Below, in pieces: positions 25,861-32,929 of a stretch of DNA of 64,000 nucleotides. This DNA comes from Tabrizicola_A sp964393035. Its GTDB lineage: Bacteria > Pseudomonadota > Alphaproteobacteria > Rhodobacterales > Rhodobacteraceae. A program made the position numbers and the translations under genes. A model generated the notes under the pieces. That model saw nothing but the letters and a program-made list of their open reading frames with translations, was not told the DNA's origin and did not search any database. The stretch is taken from NCBI GenBank assembly GCA_964393035.1, contig CAYMRX010000008.1, positions 56,132-120,131 of the forward strand, given 5' to 3'. Position 1 is the stretch's first letter; each line of letters begins with the position of its first letter.

Positions 25861-26397
25861 ATCGCATTTCCTGCCACTCTTCCTAACCCTTCCTTCACCT
25901 CCCTTTCAAGTGCAATCTAAGCGCGATTTATGCTCTTGCAGATTGTGCGGACCTTGGGTAACTCCCCCGCCACCGAATGCGTTTCGCTGATCGCGCAACA
26001 CACAAGGTGAGACAGGGACTGCGCACCCCCAGCCACGTGGCTAGAGGCGCATTTTCCTCGTGAATAAGGGCCTAAAGCCTTGTTTTGTTTACCGTGCGGA
26101 GCCTGTCGTTCAGTGTTCAGGTTCCGGAGAAAGGATGTGTGGGATGCGTCTTGTGGCATCAGGGATGTGTGTTCGGGGTTCCGTCTTGTGATACACGCAT
26201 TGCGCGATCAGATAAAAGACATACGCATCCAGTAATCAGACAAATGATTAAAGAGGCGCGCTTCACGCAATAAGAATTGCGTGAGCCGGTTTCTGATATC
26301 CGCAGTCGAAGTTCAGATTTAAGCGATGTGAGTTAAGATAAAAGATTTACGCGATCCGCATTGTGAGAAACGCAATCGGTAAAGTGAGGAAGGTGGT
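25861..26397. promoter_or_regulatory. Candidate origin of transfer (oriT) between mobC-like and virC1-like genes
   Basis: A 537-base region without genes, AT-richer than its surroundings and between two divergent relaxosome operons, which is where oriT normally lies. It contains a perfect 12-base palindrome AGCCACGTGGCT (26031-26042), a hairpin with 9-base arms TCACGCAAT / ATTGCGTGA and a 4-base loop (26263-26284), a near-repeat of GGATGTGTG...CGTCTTGTG around 26131-26190, and a pair of 21-base direct repeats. It must also hold promoters for both flanking operons. The exact nick site could not be assigned; no clear ATCCTG core was found. Confidence 0.55.
26210..26357 (+). repeat. Direct repeat pair AGATAAAAGA...ACGC..ATCC
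   Basis: Copy one spans 26210-26230 and copy two spans 26336-26357. Both read AGATAAAAGA, then two to three variable bases, TACGC and ATCC, and differ by about three positions. They bracket the 9-base hairpin at 26263-26284. Paired repeats beside a hairpin are typical for protein-binding sites of oriT or of partition loci. The VirC1-like ATPase gene begins 41 bases after the second copy. Confidence 0.5.
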
Positions 26398-27123
26398 ATG
26401 GGTTACGGGATACGTGTTGTGTTGGTGATGAACCGCAAGGGGGGATCGGGCAAGAGCACCCTCTGTCGCGCCTTGGCTTCTGCTGCGGCTGCAAAAGGCG
26501 AGACGGTGACGATCTTCGACACCGATGCCTCAAAGTCCTGCCTCAAGTGGATGCAGGCGGGAAAGGAGGCAGGCAGCTGGTCGCCTTCGGTTGAAGTGAT
26601 CCATACGCTGGACGCCCACCGGGTGGCAGAAGCCATCGGGCAGATCTATGAGCAGCCCGATCAGGAGCATCTCATCCTGATCGACACCTTCGGCGGCGGG
26701 TCAGAGGCACAGGATGTTCTGGCCGTCGCAGCGCACCGGATCATTTGCCCGATGATGCTGTCGCGGGGCGATCTAAGCGAGACGCTGGAAACCGCCAACT
26801 GGTACCTGAAGCTTCGTAGCCGAGTGGAAAAGCCGGATGAGCTTGCGGGATTCTCTGTGTTGCTCAATCGGGTGCCTGTGCGGGTGTCAGAGACCGAGCG
26901 GGCGGTGGCTGAAGAGCTGTTCCAGTCCTTGCCTGCCCTTGAGACCTATCTTGGTAGCCGCGCCGCTTATGTTCGGATGGACAGAGAAGGCCTTCTCGGG
27001 GTGATCGCGGACAAGACGCCGAACCGGGCGCTTGCTGCCCATGTCCAAAGTGCCGTGAAGGAGGCAGGGGACCTTCTGGAGGAAATCGACCAACTGATCG
27101 TAAATCCGGCGGAGGTCGCATGA
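26398..27123 (+). CDS. virC1: VirC1-like ParA-family ATPase
   Basis: A 241-residue ATPase with the deviant Walker A NRKGGSGKST near residue 13 and FDTDAS near residue 40. It resembles Agrobacterium VirC1 more than plasmid ParA: the same length, a W-x-P-x-x-EV segment after the second motif, IDTFGGGSE in place of the ParA switch II, then LLNRVPVRVSETER, SLP and an R-x-A-Y-x-x-M-x-x-x-G pattern. VirC1 binds the overdrive sequence, recruits the relaxosome to the cell pole and raises transfer. The location beside mobC, relaxase and candidate oriT supports that role. A partition function remains possible. AGGAAGG is a strong ribosome site. It overlaps the next gene by four bases. Confidence 0.78.
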   Translation: MGYGIRVVLVMNRKGGSGKSTLCRALASAAAAKGETVTIFDTDASKSCLKWMQAGKEAGSWSPSVEVIHTLDAHRVAEAIGQIYEQPDQEHLILIDTFGGGSEAQDVLAVAAHRIICPMMLSRGDLSETLETANWYLKLRSRVEKPDELAGFSVLLNRVPVRVSETERAVAEELFQSLPALETYLGSRAAYVRMDREGLLGVIADKTPNRALAAHVQSAVKEAGDLLEEIDQLIVNPAEVA

Positions 27124-27833
27124 TGGCGCAACGCAAGGACATGATGCGGATCATCCGCCAGGACGCGGGGTTTTCGGCAAAGCTGGGGTTTGACGGGAGC
27201 GTGGGCGCGCGTGATGCGGACGATCAGGCAATCCCGGTGCCGCCGACGTCGATTGATGCAGCGAGCAAGGCACGACCTTCGTCACCCGTGATTGCGGCGG
27301 CGGCGATGCCAGGTGGCGACGCTGGCGAGGTCAGCGTCAGACCCCAGGGGGCCAAAGATGAGTCCCGGGACGAGAAGAAGGTTTTCATTGCCCAGAGGGC
27401 TTCGGATGCGAGGGCGGCTGGTCTTGCAACTGGGTCAGCTGCGCGCGGCCATGTGGTCCATGTCTCATTGTCGCTGACCACCCGTCAGGCGCGGCTGGCG
27501 GAAGAGTGGTCCACGGCTGCACGTTGCACCGTCCAGTTTTTGATCCGCCGCGTGGCCCAAGGTCTGCGCGATCAGGTTTTCGACGATTGGGAACGTGATG
27601 GGATGCCGGAGGTCGCGGAATCCCGTGGAGCACGCGGCAAGCATCCGACCAGCGTGACCTTGACCTTGCGGCCGCAGTTCGCAGCTGACCTCGCGAAAAT
27701 CCATGACCCGCTTGGCGTCATGGGATTGGCCCGCGCCATGGGTCCCGCCTACGGCGCCCGGTTCCAGGAAGCCTTCGACGAAGCCTTGGCCAAGGCGAAA
27801 ATTCAGACAACAAACGAGGGAGACAAACAATGA
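27120..27833 (+). CDS. VirC2-like DNA-binding relaxosome protein
   Basis: A 237-residue protein. The first 105 residues are of low complexity and rich in Ala, Asp and Arg. The C-terminal half starts with HVVHVSLSLTTRQARLAEEW and a following helix, and a second strand-helix unit begins SVTLTLRPQFAADLAK, giving a duplicated ribbon-helix-helix-like pattern as known for VirC2. It is coupled to the virC1-like gene upstream and to a small gene downstream by ATGA overlaps. VirC2 binds overdrive DNA together with VirC1. The functional call is inferred mainly from order and fold pattern. Confidence 0.6.
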   Translation: MMAQRKDMMRIIRQDAGFSAKLGFDGSVGARDADDQAIPVPPTSIDAASKARPSSPVIAAAAMPGGDAGEVSVRPQGAKDESRDEKKVFIAQRASDARAAGLATGSAARGHVVHVSLSLTTRQARLAEEWSTAARCTVQFLIRRVAQGLRDQVFDDWERDGMPEVAESRGARGKHPTSVTLTLRPQFAADLAKIHDPLGVMGLARAMGPAYGARFQEAFDEALAKAKIQTTNEGDKQ

Positions 27834-28051
27834 CCAGTACAGAAGCCCCTGCCCTCGCGCGCACCATCCCGCCTTCTGAATTCGACATTGGCACGCCCGT
27901 TGAATGGATGGTCAATCCGGATAAACGCGAGACGATCCTTGGGGTGACCTATGAGTTCAGCCAAACGGGCGAGCGCAAGACCGTCTGGTACACGCCCAAC
28001 AAGCGGCGGGCAAAGAAGGCGTTGGTCGTGTCTGAATTGACCCAGGCCTGA
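27830..28051 (+). CDS. Small protein, third gene of the virC-like operon
   Basis: A 73-residue protein with an ATGA overlap with the gene before it. It has a central beta-rich segment, TPVEWMVNPDKRETILGV and ERKTVWYTPNKRRAKKA, and a basic C-terminus. There is no signal peptide, membrane segment or motif I can name. Its coupling to the virC-like genes suggests a part in relaxosome or transfer regulation. The operon ends here; a hairpin follows 78 bases later. Confidence 0.6.
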   Translation: MTSTEAPALARTIPPSEFDIGTPVEWMVNPDKRETILGVTYEFSQTGERKTVWYTPNKRRAKKALVVSELTQA

Positions 28052-28128
28052 ATTGGGTTGGCGCGGCGCAGCTTATCCGCCGTCTTTCGCCGGGCTGGCT
28101 TCCGCACCGGCCCGCTGGTGAAACGAAG

Positions 28129-28156
28129 AGACCCGGCGGCTTGCGCCACCGGGTCT
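28129..28156. terminator. Hairpin terminator between the converging virC-like and ssb genes
   Basis: Arms AGACCCGG and CCGGGTCT (8 bp) with an extra inner GGC/GCC pairing. It lies between two convergent transcription units and can serve both. On the ssb strand it is followed by a pyrimidine-rich CTTCGTTTC; on the other strand no T-run follows. Confidence 0.6.
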
Positions 28157-28169
28157 GATCTGCGGGGTG

Positions 28170-28574
28170 TCAGCTTGCGAACTGTTCCTCGCGGTCGACC
28201 AGTTCGGGGTCTTCGCCTTCACCAGCCTTCGGGCGGCTCAGGAAGTCGACCTTTTCCGCGATGATCTCGCAGCCGTAGCGGTCGACACCGGCGGCATCGG
28301 TCCACTTGGTGTAATGGATGCGGCCGTGGACCATCACCTTCATGCCCTTTTCGCAGTTGTCGGCGACCGTCTTGCCGAGACCGTTGAAGCAGGTGATGCG
28401 GTGCCATTCGGTGTCCATCACGCGGTAGCCGTTATCATCGCGCTGGACCCGACCTTCGGACAGGCGCGGGCGCGAGGTGGCAAGGGTGAAGTTGGTGATC
28501 TTGGTCCCGCCTTGCGTGGTGCGGACTTCCGGGGACTGACCGATGTTGCCGGCGAGGATGACGATGTTCTGCAT
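28170..28574 (-). CDS. ssb: Single-stranded DNA-binding protein, copy 1, with altered C-terminal tip
   Basis: A 134-residue OB-fold SSB starting MQNIVILAGNIG, with the typical TNFTLATS and DTEWHRI elements. It is closely related to the second SSB of this window. The C-terminus differs: this copy ends LVDREEQFAS and has lost the acidic-hydrophobic DDxIPF tip by which SSB recruits repair and replication proteins, whereas copy 2 keeps DDEIPF. Element-borne SSBs coat the entering single strand and can dampen the SOS response in the recipient. It is preceded by a conserved structured leader of about 230 bases. Confidence 0.93.
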   Translation of the reverse strand: MQNIVILAGNIGQSPEVRTTQGGTKITNFTLATSRPRLSEGRVQRDDNGYRVMDTEWHRITCFNGLGKTVADNCEKGMKVMVHGRIHYTKWTDAAGVDRYGCEIIAEKVDFLSRPKAGEGEDPELVDREEQFAS

Positions 28575-28806
28575 GTGAAGCTCCTGTATCTGGCTGAAGG
28601 GACCATCCCTTCGACAAGACCCGAATGAAGCCTGTCGGCTGAGGCTTGCACGGTGGCCTTTCAGCCACCGGAAACCCCCGAGGGGCCGGGGTGGTGCGGG
28701 CAGGTGCGGCGATCCACTTCGGATCGCAAACCAACACGGCCCGGACCTGAGCGGGGTTGCGAGCCAGAGGCCGAACAGGCTTAGGGGATTGTCAGTCGAA
28801 GGGAGG
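28575..28806 (-). promoter_or_regulatory. Structured 5' leader of ssb copy 1, conserved with the copy 2 leader
   Basis: The region matches 59702-59936 over its whole length. Near the start codon is a hairpin GAAGGGA-CCA-TCCCTTC. Further upstream are CGGTGGC/GCCACCG (28651-28670) and GCGATCC/GGATCGC (28709-28727). The last hairpin is flanked by GGCAGGTGC and CCAACACGGCCCGGAC, which are identical in both copies, but its own sequence is quite different in copy 2 while still pairing. A 24-base block ending near 28802 is also identical. This suggests a functional RNA or a single-stranded DNA promoter rather than plain spacer. Confidence 0.65.
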
Positions 28807-29469
28807 TGCCGGAGCCGGGATCACGGGAAGCGGCAAGGCAGAACCGCTCAAACCCGCAAACGGCAGTGTCAGGCCTAGGAAGAAAAAACCCGGAAAGAGG
28901 GAGGGGCCATGTCAACAACTGCGTGCCAGATTGCCGCAACCGTTTCGTCGAAAGGGAGTTTGCACGATCAGAAAAGCGACGCGGGGACAGACCGAATGTG
29001 ACGCCGCCCTGCGGATGTCGCAAGCCTGTGTCGCCATCTGCGATCTGGAGGTCATGATAGTGATGCCGGTCACGGATCGCCCTGCTAACAAGTGCCGACG
29101 CCCCGGCTGTGCCCGCAAGGGTTGAAAGGAATGTTCGGGCGAAAGAATGATACAGCTGCCCAGCCGGAAGGGCGGTGATGCGTTCTGACACACCCATTCG
29201 GCCGCTGGAACAAATCGAAATGCTAGGCACCGGCAGAGCAAAGCCGTGACGCGAGGAGTCAGGGTCGTGGAGTTGTTGACCGATAGGGCTCGGCAATGAT
29301 GATCTCGATCGATCCAGCCAAAAACCTTCGATGAGCTATAGAAACCAGTTCTATCGCTCATGGCAAGGAACGCGAAAAGCATCGCCTACCTGTGTTGAAT
29401 GACAATTTGTCAGCGCTCGAAGCGATTTCAGATCGCCTTGGGTCGCGTTGGACCTCTCTGGTCCGCCCG
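28807..29469. other. 660-base stretch without a convincing gene
   Basis: Several open frames on both strands were read and none has a good start site, codon pattern or recognisable sequence. GC content drops towards 29.4 kb. The first 40 bases still show loose similarity to the sequence beyond the copy 2 ssb leader. Nothing else is supported. Confidence 0.4.
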
Positions 29470-29730
29470 TCAGCGAACGTAACCTTTCCGCTCCTTGGCT
29501 CGCGCAAGTTTCATTAGGGCGTTGACGGCCTGCCCTTCGTCAGAGTGGGTTTCGACTAGCATCTGCCCACGTGATCCGATCCGCCCCCATTCTCGCACCA
29601 GACTGGACTTACCGAAGAGATCGCTCTCAATTGCCATCCGATAGTAGCGCCGCATGTTGCGCGCAAGGTCAAGCCGCCGCAAATGCAGCAAGCGAGGAAA
29701 CACTTCGAGTTGATGGGCCGGTTCGGGCAT
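29470..29730 (-). CDS. WGR-domain protein
   Basis: An 86-residue protein that is essentially one WGR domain: ARNMRRYYRMAIESDLFG, then the hallmark REWGRIGSRGQ near residue 50, and a C-terminal helix with DEGQAVNALMKLARAKERKGY. WGR domains bind DNA ends or nucleic acids in PARP-like proteins, and small free-standing WGR proteins are common on alphaproteobacterial plasmids. The start at 29730 was chosen because the upstream part of the longer frame is not protein-like. It is transcribed away from the BRCT gene. Confidence 0.75.
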   Translation of the reverse strand: MPEPAHQLEVFPRLLHLRRLDLARNMRRYYRMAIESDLFGKSSLVREWGRIGSRGQMLVETHSDEGQAVNALMKLARAKERKGYVR

Positions 29731-29905
29731 CTTCACCAAACGTTGCTTTGAACTGAGTCTAACAGTCAGATTTCCCGTCTGACAGATGGCAATGTTTGCA
29801 CGTCTTGCGAAAAATGACGCGCACGGAGCAAACATGCTGAAAGACATTGATTGTGCCGAACTGGTCGTCCTAAAGTTTGAGAAGTGCTTTTTTAGGGGAT
29901 AATCC

Positions 29906-30838
29906 ATGTCGCTTTCAGATCGTGCACAGCCCCGAGTCATGGCGCAAGACGTTGATGTGGATCAGCTTCAGAAAGGTGCAAATGACCGCAAACGCGAAGT
30001 CTATTGGATTGGGTTCTTGCAAGGCGCTCTTTCTTCCAATCGGATCGAGAGCGGCGAAGAAGATGCAATTCTGGCAGAAGCGGACAAGTTTGTAGAATTC
30101 TTCGAAGACCCGGATGCAGCTGACCTGGCAGAAGACATCCGCGCGCGCTGCTTTTCTGGTCAGAATGATTTCATGACTGCGCTGGAAAACGTCATCAAAG
30201 AAAAGCGCAGCGAAATCCAGTCGGCGGCACCTTACTCTGAGCGCGACGAAGTGAACGAGTTTCTTGGTTTCTGCGCGGGGATCGTCTGCGACGGCGTGAT
30301 CCTGAAGGCCGAAGCTGAGGCAATGCTATCGCGTTTCCACGATAGCATGGTGCTGTCTTCGTCCGTGGTGTTTCGCGATTTGTGGCGTGCGCTCGAGGCA
30401 GCCTTGGCAGACAAAATCCTCACAGAAGAGGAATCGGAAGAGGTTCGCGCCTGGATCGCCCTCTTGGTTGGCGACGGCTACGTAGACACCGGGATTCCGA
30501 ACATTGGAAACAAAGCTGAGCTCGATGAACCTATCCGAGATGCAGCCCAGATCACGCTTAAAGGCGCGTGCGTTGTCCTCACCGGCCCCATGCGAATGGG
30601 CACCCGCGACTTCATAATCACGGAAATTGAACGCTGCGGCGGAGAGGTCGCCAAGACCACGACCCGGAAAACCGACTTTGTCGTCGTCTCGTCTACCGCA
30701 TCCAAGAATTGGCGCACGACGCATTTTGGTACGAAGATCGAGCGCGCCAAAGAACTTATCGTTGAAGGCTACAAACTTCGGTTCGTCACTGAGCCTGCCC
30801 TGGAAGCGGCCATCAAGTTGCAAGCAACGTCAGCTTAA
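29906..30838 (+). CDS. BRCT-domain protein with TerB-like N-terminal region
   Basis: A 310-residue soluble protein. The N-terminal two-thirds is helical, with a TerB-like segment EFLGFCAGIVCDGVILKAEA near residue 115. The C-terminal part, residues about 218-295, is a BRCT domain of the DNA-ligase/replication-factor-C type: GACVVLTGPM, a glycine pair in RCGGEV, and TDFVVVSS followed by SKNW and KIERAKEL. Such domains bind 5'-phosphate DNA ends or partner proteins. AGGGGA precedes the ATG. It diverges from the WGR gene and converges with an exonuclease gene, which suggests a small DNA-repair or DNA-monitoring group. Confidence 0.78.
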   Translation: MSLSDRAQPRVMAQDVDVDQLQKGANDRKREVYWIGFLQGALSSNRIESGEEDAILAEADKFVEFFEDPDAADLAEDIRARCFSGQNDFMTALENVIKEKRSEIQSAAPYSERDEVNEFLGFCAGIVCDGVILKAEAEAMLSRFHDSMVLSSSVVFRDLWRALEAALADKILTEEESEEVRAWIALLVGDGYVDTGIPNIGNKAELDEPIRDAAQITLKGACVVLTGPMRMGTRDFIITEIERCGGEVAKTTTRKTDFVVVSSTASKNWRTTHFGTKIERAKELIVEGYKLRFVTEPALEAAIKLQATSA

Positions 30839-30969
30839 CCACTTCCCGCAATCTTTTATGCTCGCTGTTGGTCACCGGGAAGCGTGACGGGTTTGAACAC
30901 GTGCCGGCCGCCTCATAGCGTCGCAGTGAGCACTTTGCATCATTTGGTGCCACCAAAGGTGCAGTCCGT

Positions 30970-31584
30970 TCACACCACGGGCTTCCTTGAGGTTCGAACT
31001 GCGAGGATTTCGTCAAAGCTCATCGCCAACCGTTCTTCCGCGAGCAAGACAACCGTCGCAGCGGCTTTGGCATCTTCGCCAGCATCGTGATGTTCGAAAG
31101 TGAGACCTAGTTGCCTTTTCAAATGCCCAAGTCCGTGCCCACCATTGCCAACAAACTCCGGCCATGCCCGACGCGCAATTTTTACACTGTCACGCCATGT
31201 CCAGTCCGTCGCGTCTTGAGCCGTGGACACGCAAGCAGCATGGATCGCACGTTTGTCAAAACTGCTGTGCTGAATGAGATGGTGCCGCGAAAGGAGTGGT
31301 GAGAGACGAGAAAAAGCCGTGCGAAAGTCTGGTGCTTCGGCAACGTGCTGCGGCCCGATGCCATGAAGTTGGATATTGAAGCTGCTGAACCGCATGCGTG
31401 GGTTCACAAGGGTTGCGAAAGTTTCAATCCGATTGTCCGGTCGGACGCACGCTATGCCTATCTGGCAAATGCTGGCAGCATCACTGCAGGCCGTCTCGAC
31501 ATCAAGAGCGATAAACCTGAAGTCTCCTCTCGGTAGTTCAGCATCCAAATGATCGCGCCGTGATACCCACCCGGAGAGGGTCAT
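30970..31584 (-). CDS. DEDDh 3'-5' exonuclease, DnaQ/ExoX-like
   Basis: A 204-residue exonuclease. The metal-binding residues are visible: DVET near residue 28 (Exo I), HSSFDKRAI near residue 110 (Exo II) and HHDAGEDA near 167 (Exo III, H and D). It trims single-stranded or mismatched 3' ends; the exact substrate cannot be told. A C-terminal tail of 25 residues follows the catalytic domain. It is not in an operon with the PIN toxin gene that lies beyond its 3' end at 31634. Confidence 0.85.
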   Translation of the reverse strand: MTLSGWVSRRDHLDAELPRGDFRFIALDVETACSDAASICQIGIACVRPDNRIETFATLVNPRMRFSSFNIQLHGIGPQHVAEAPDFRTAFSRLSPLLSRHHLIQHSSFDKRAIHAACVSTAQDATDWTWRDSVKIARRAWPEFVGNGGHGLGHLKRQLGLTFEHHDAGEDAKAAATVVLLAEERLAMSFDEILAVRTSRKPVV

Positions 31585-31633
31585 GTTGCGTCAACTCCTT
31601 GATGGAAAAACAACTTTGGGGCCATGGAACTGT

Positions 31634-32209
31634 TCAAATTAAATTCTCATACTCACGCAAGAAATCAGCTGTTTGCAGTAAACCTTGCCCTTCGAGCTTC
31701 AGCACCAATGCCGAAACCGTGTACTTCGGGTCTTTCAATCGTACCCGCATGTCGCGCAGCGCACCGATTGCGACCGCATGATCGAGATCCATGGCGTTCG
31801 AGATAAAGTCATCAGGCGACATGACTTCGATCCCCCACCGATCAAGGATGCCTTGAGGGAAATCCTTGAGATTGTCGGTGACCAGCGTATCGCAGCGAGC
31901 GGCGATGGCAGCTGCCAAAACATGCTCATCGCCAGGATCGGGCAACAAGCCGATCAGGTCCGGGCCAGGGTTCGGAAACACCATCGCTTCTGGAAATGCC
32001 CGCTCGATAGCACGGCGTTGACGGCCGGGATCAGCGGTACCTTTTGAGATGGCCAAGATCGCCTTTTCAGTCTCGTCCAGAATGCGCGCGGACCAGTAAG
32101 GTCGAAACAAGCCAGCCTCTGCCAAGCTCAGAATGATGTTCCTCTTGAGGCCGCCCCCAAGGACGCATGCATCAATGATGGCTGCGTATCGGTTCATCGG
32201 GCCGCTCAA
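31634..32209 (-). CDS. PIN-domain toxin (VapC-like ribonuclease)
   Basis: A 191-residue protein with the acidic residues of a PIN nuclease: IIDACVL near residue 12, DETEKA near 45, DPGDEHVLAAA near 93 and LVTDNLKDFP near 110. PIN toxins cut RNA, and their antitoxins bind and silence them. The start overlaps the stop of the antitoxin gene by four bases (ATGA), the usual arrangement. The C-terminal 60 residues extend beyond the minimal PIN fold, as in the longer PIN_3 subgroup. Confidence 0.85.
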   Translation of the reverse strand: MSGPMNRYAAIIDACVLGGGLKRNIILSLAEAGLFRPYWSARILDETEKAILAISKGTADPGRQRRAIERAFPEAMVFPNPGPDLIGLLPDPGDEHVLAAAIAARCDTLVTDNLKDFPQGILDRWGIEVMSPDDFISNAMDLDHAVAIGALRDMRVRLKDPKYTVSALVLKLEGQGLLQTADFLREYENLI

Positions 32210-32670
32210 ATCAGGTCGCCCTCCGCGTCCAGCCCCGCAAGTTCGGCTAGGGCATCGGATCGAGCCCGGTCGCGTTCGGCCATGTAGGCAAAGAGATCCT
32301 CTGCCCGGACGCGACGATGGCGACCAACCGTTGTGAACGGGATGTCGCCCTTTTCGAGCAACTTGATCAGGAAGGGCCGGGAGACATTCAGCATGTCTGC
32401 CGCTTCTTGCGTCGTAAGCTCAGCTTCGACCGGGATCATGCGAAACCCGCGGCCAGTTGAAATCAGGCGTAGAATATCGAGCAAGGTATCGGTGAGCGCC
32501 GGCATAAGCGTGATGTTGCGCGTCTCGCCGCCATCTACGGCGAGCGAGAGGTCGACCGGTTGGCCCTCGGTCACCTGCGAGGCGATGATGTGACGAAGTT
32601 GATCTGCGTTATTGATCTCGACCTTTGTGGGTAGCCGGTTCGAAAACCGCTCCTTGTGCAATGCCGCCAT
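32206..32670 (-). CDS. Antitoxin with excisionase-type helix-turn-helix
   Basis: A 154-residue protein. The C-terminal half carries a MerR/excisionase-like HTH, LTTQEAADMLNVSRPFLIKL, followed by GRHRRVRAEDL. The N-terminal half is likely the dimer or toxin-binding region. The start at 32670 follows AGGAGGG closely, which decides against a longer form starting at 32721. It precedes and overlaps the PIN toxin gene. Two symmetric sites upstream suggest autoregulation. Confidence 0.82.
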   Translation of the reverse strand: MAALHKERFSNRLPTKVEINNADQLRHIIASQVTEGQPVDLSLAVDGGETRNITLMPALTDTLLDILRLISTGRGFRMIPVEAELTTQEAADMLNVSRPFLIKLLEKGDIPFTTVGRHRRVRAEDLFAYMAERDRARSDALAELAGLDAEGDLI

Positions 32671-32698
32671 TTTGCCCTCCTGCGTCGCCGTTCGGCGT

Positions 32699-32757
32699 CC
32701 ATCTAAAGATGGGTGTGCCATGCAATCGAAGCAAGCGCAACATTCGAATTATTCGAA
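32699..32757 (-). promoter_or_regulatory. Putative autoregulatory operators of the PIN toxin-antitoxin operon
   Basis: A perfect 14-base palindrome CCATCTAAAGATGG lies at 32699-32712, 29 bases before the antitoxin start. A second near-palindrome made of two TTCGAA units separated by TTA lies at 32743-32757. Antitoxins with HTH domains usually bind such sites to repress their own operon. Confidence 0.45.
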
Positions 32758-32929
32758 ACAGCTGACATCTTGCGCTCATCGGTGCATGAACGCTCGCAAC
32801 CCTGCTCGTCGATCCCTCCGTACTCGTGGTGCCGGTGCCTTCCAGCTTCATAGAACCACGCTTCAACCTTGAGTGGCGGACGGGGTTGCGGCAAGCTCCA
32901 AGCAACGCATTATGTAAGCAGGAGAATTT

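Noticed and set aside
26104..26120. GTTC repeats GTTCAGTGTTCAGGTTC as a LexA site
   Set aside because: The spacings are 3 and 2 bases instead of 7, so it does not fit the alphaproteobacterial box.
26398..27123. Reading the ParA-type ATPase as the element's partition protein
   Set aside because: The pattern around switch II and the C-terminus matches VirC1 better, and it sits with the relaxosome genes. Partition is left as an alternative only.
28757..29296. Open frames of 122 and 171 codons after the ssb copy 1 leader
   Set aside because: Neither has a ribosome site or a protein-like pattern, and both overlap the conserved non-coding leader.
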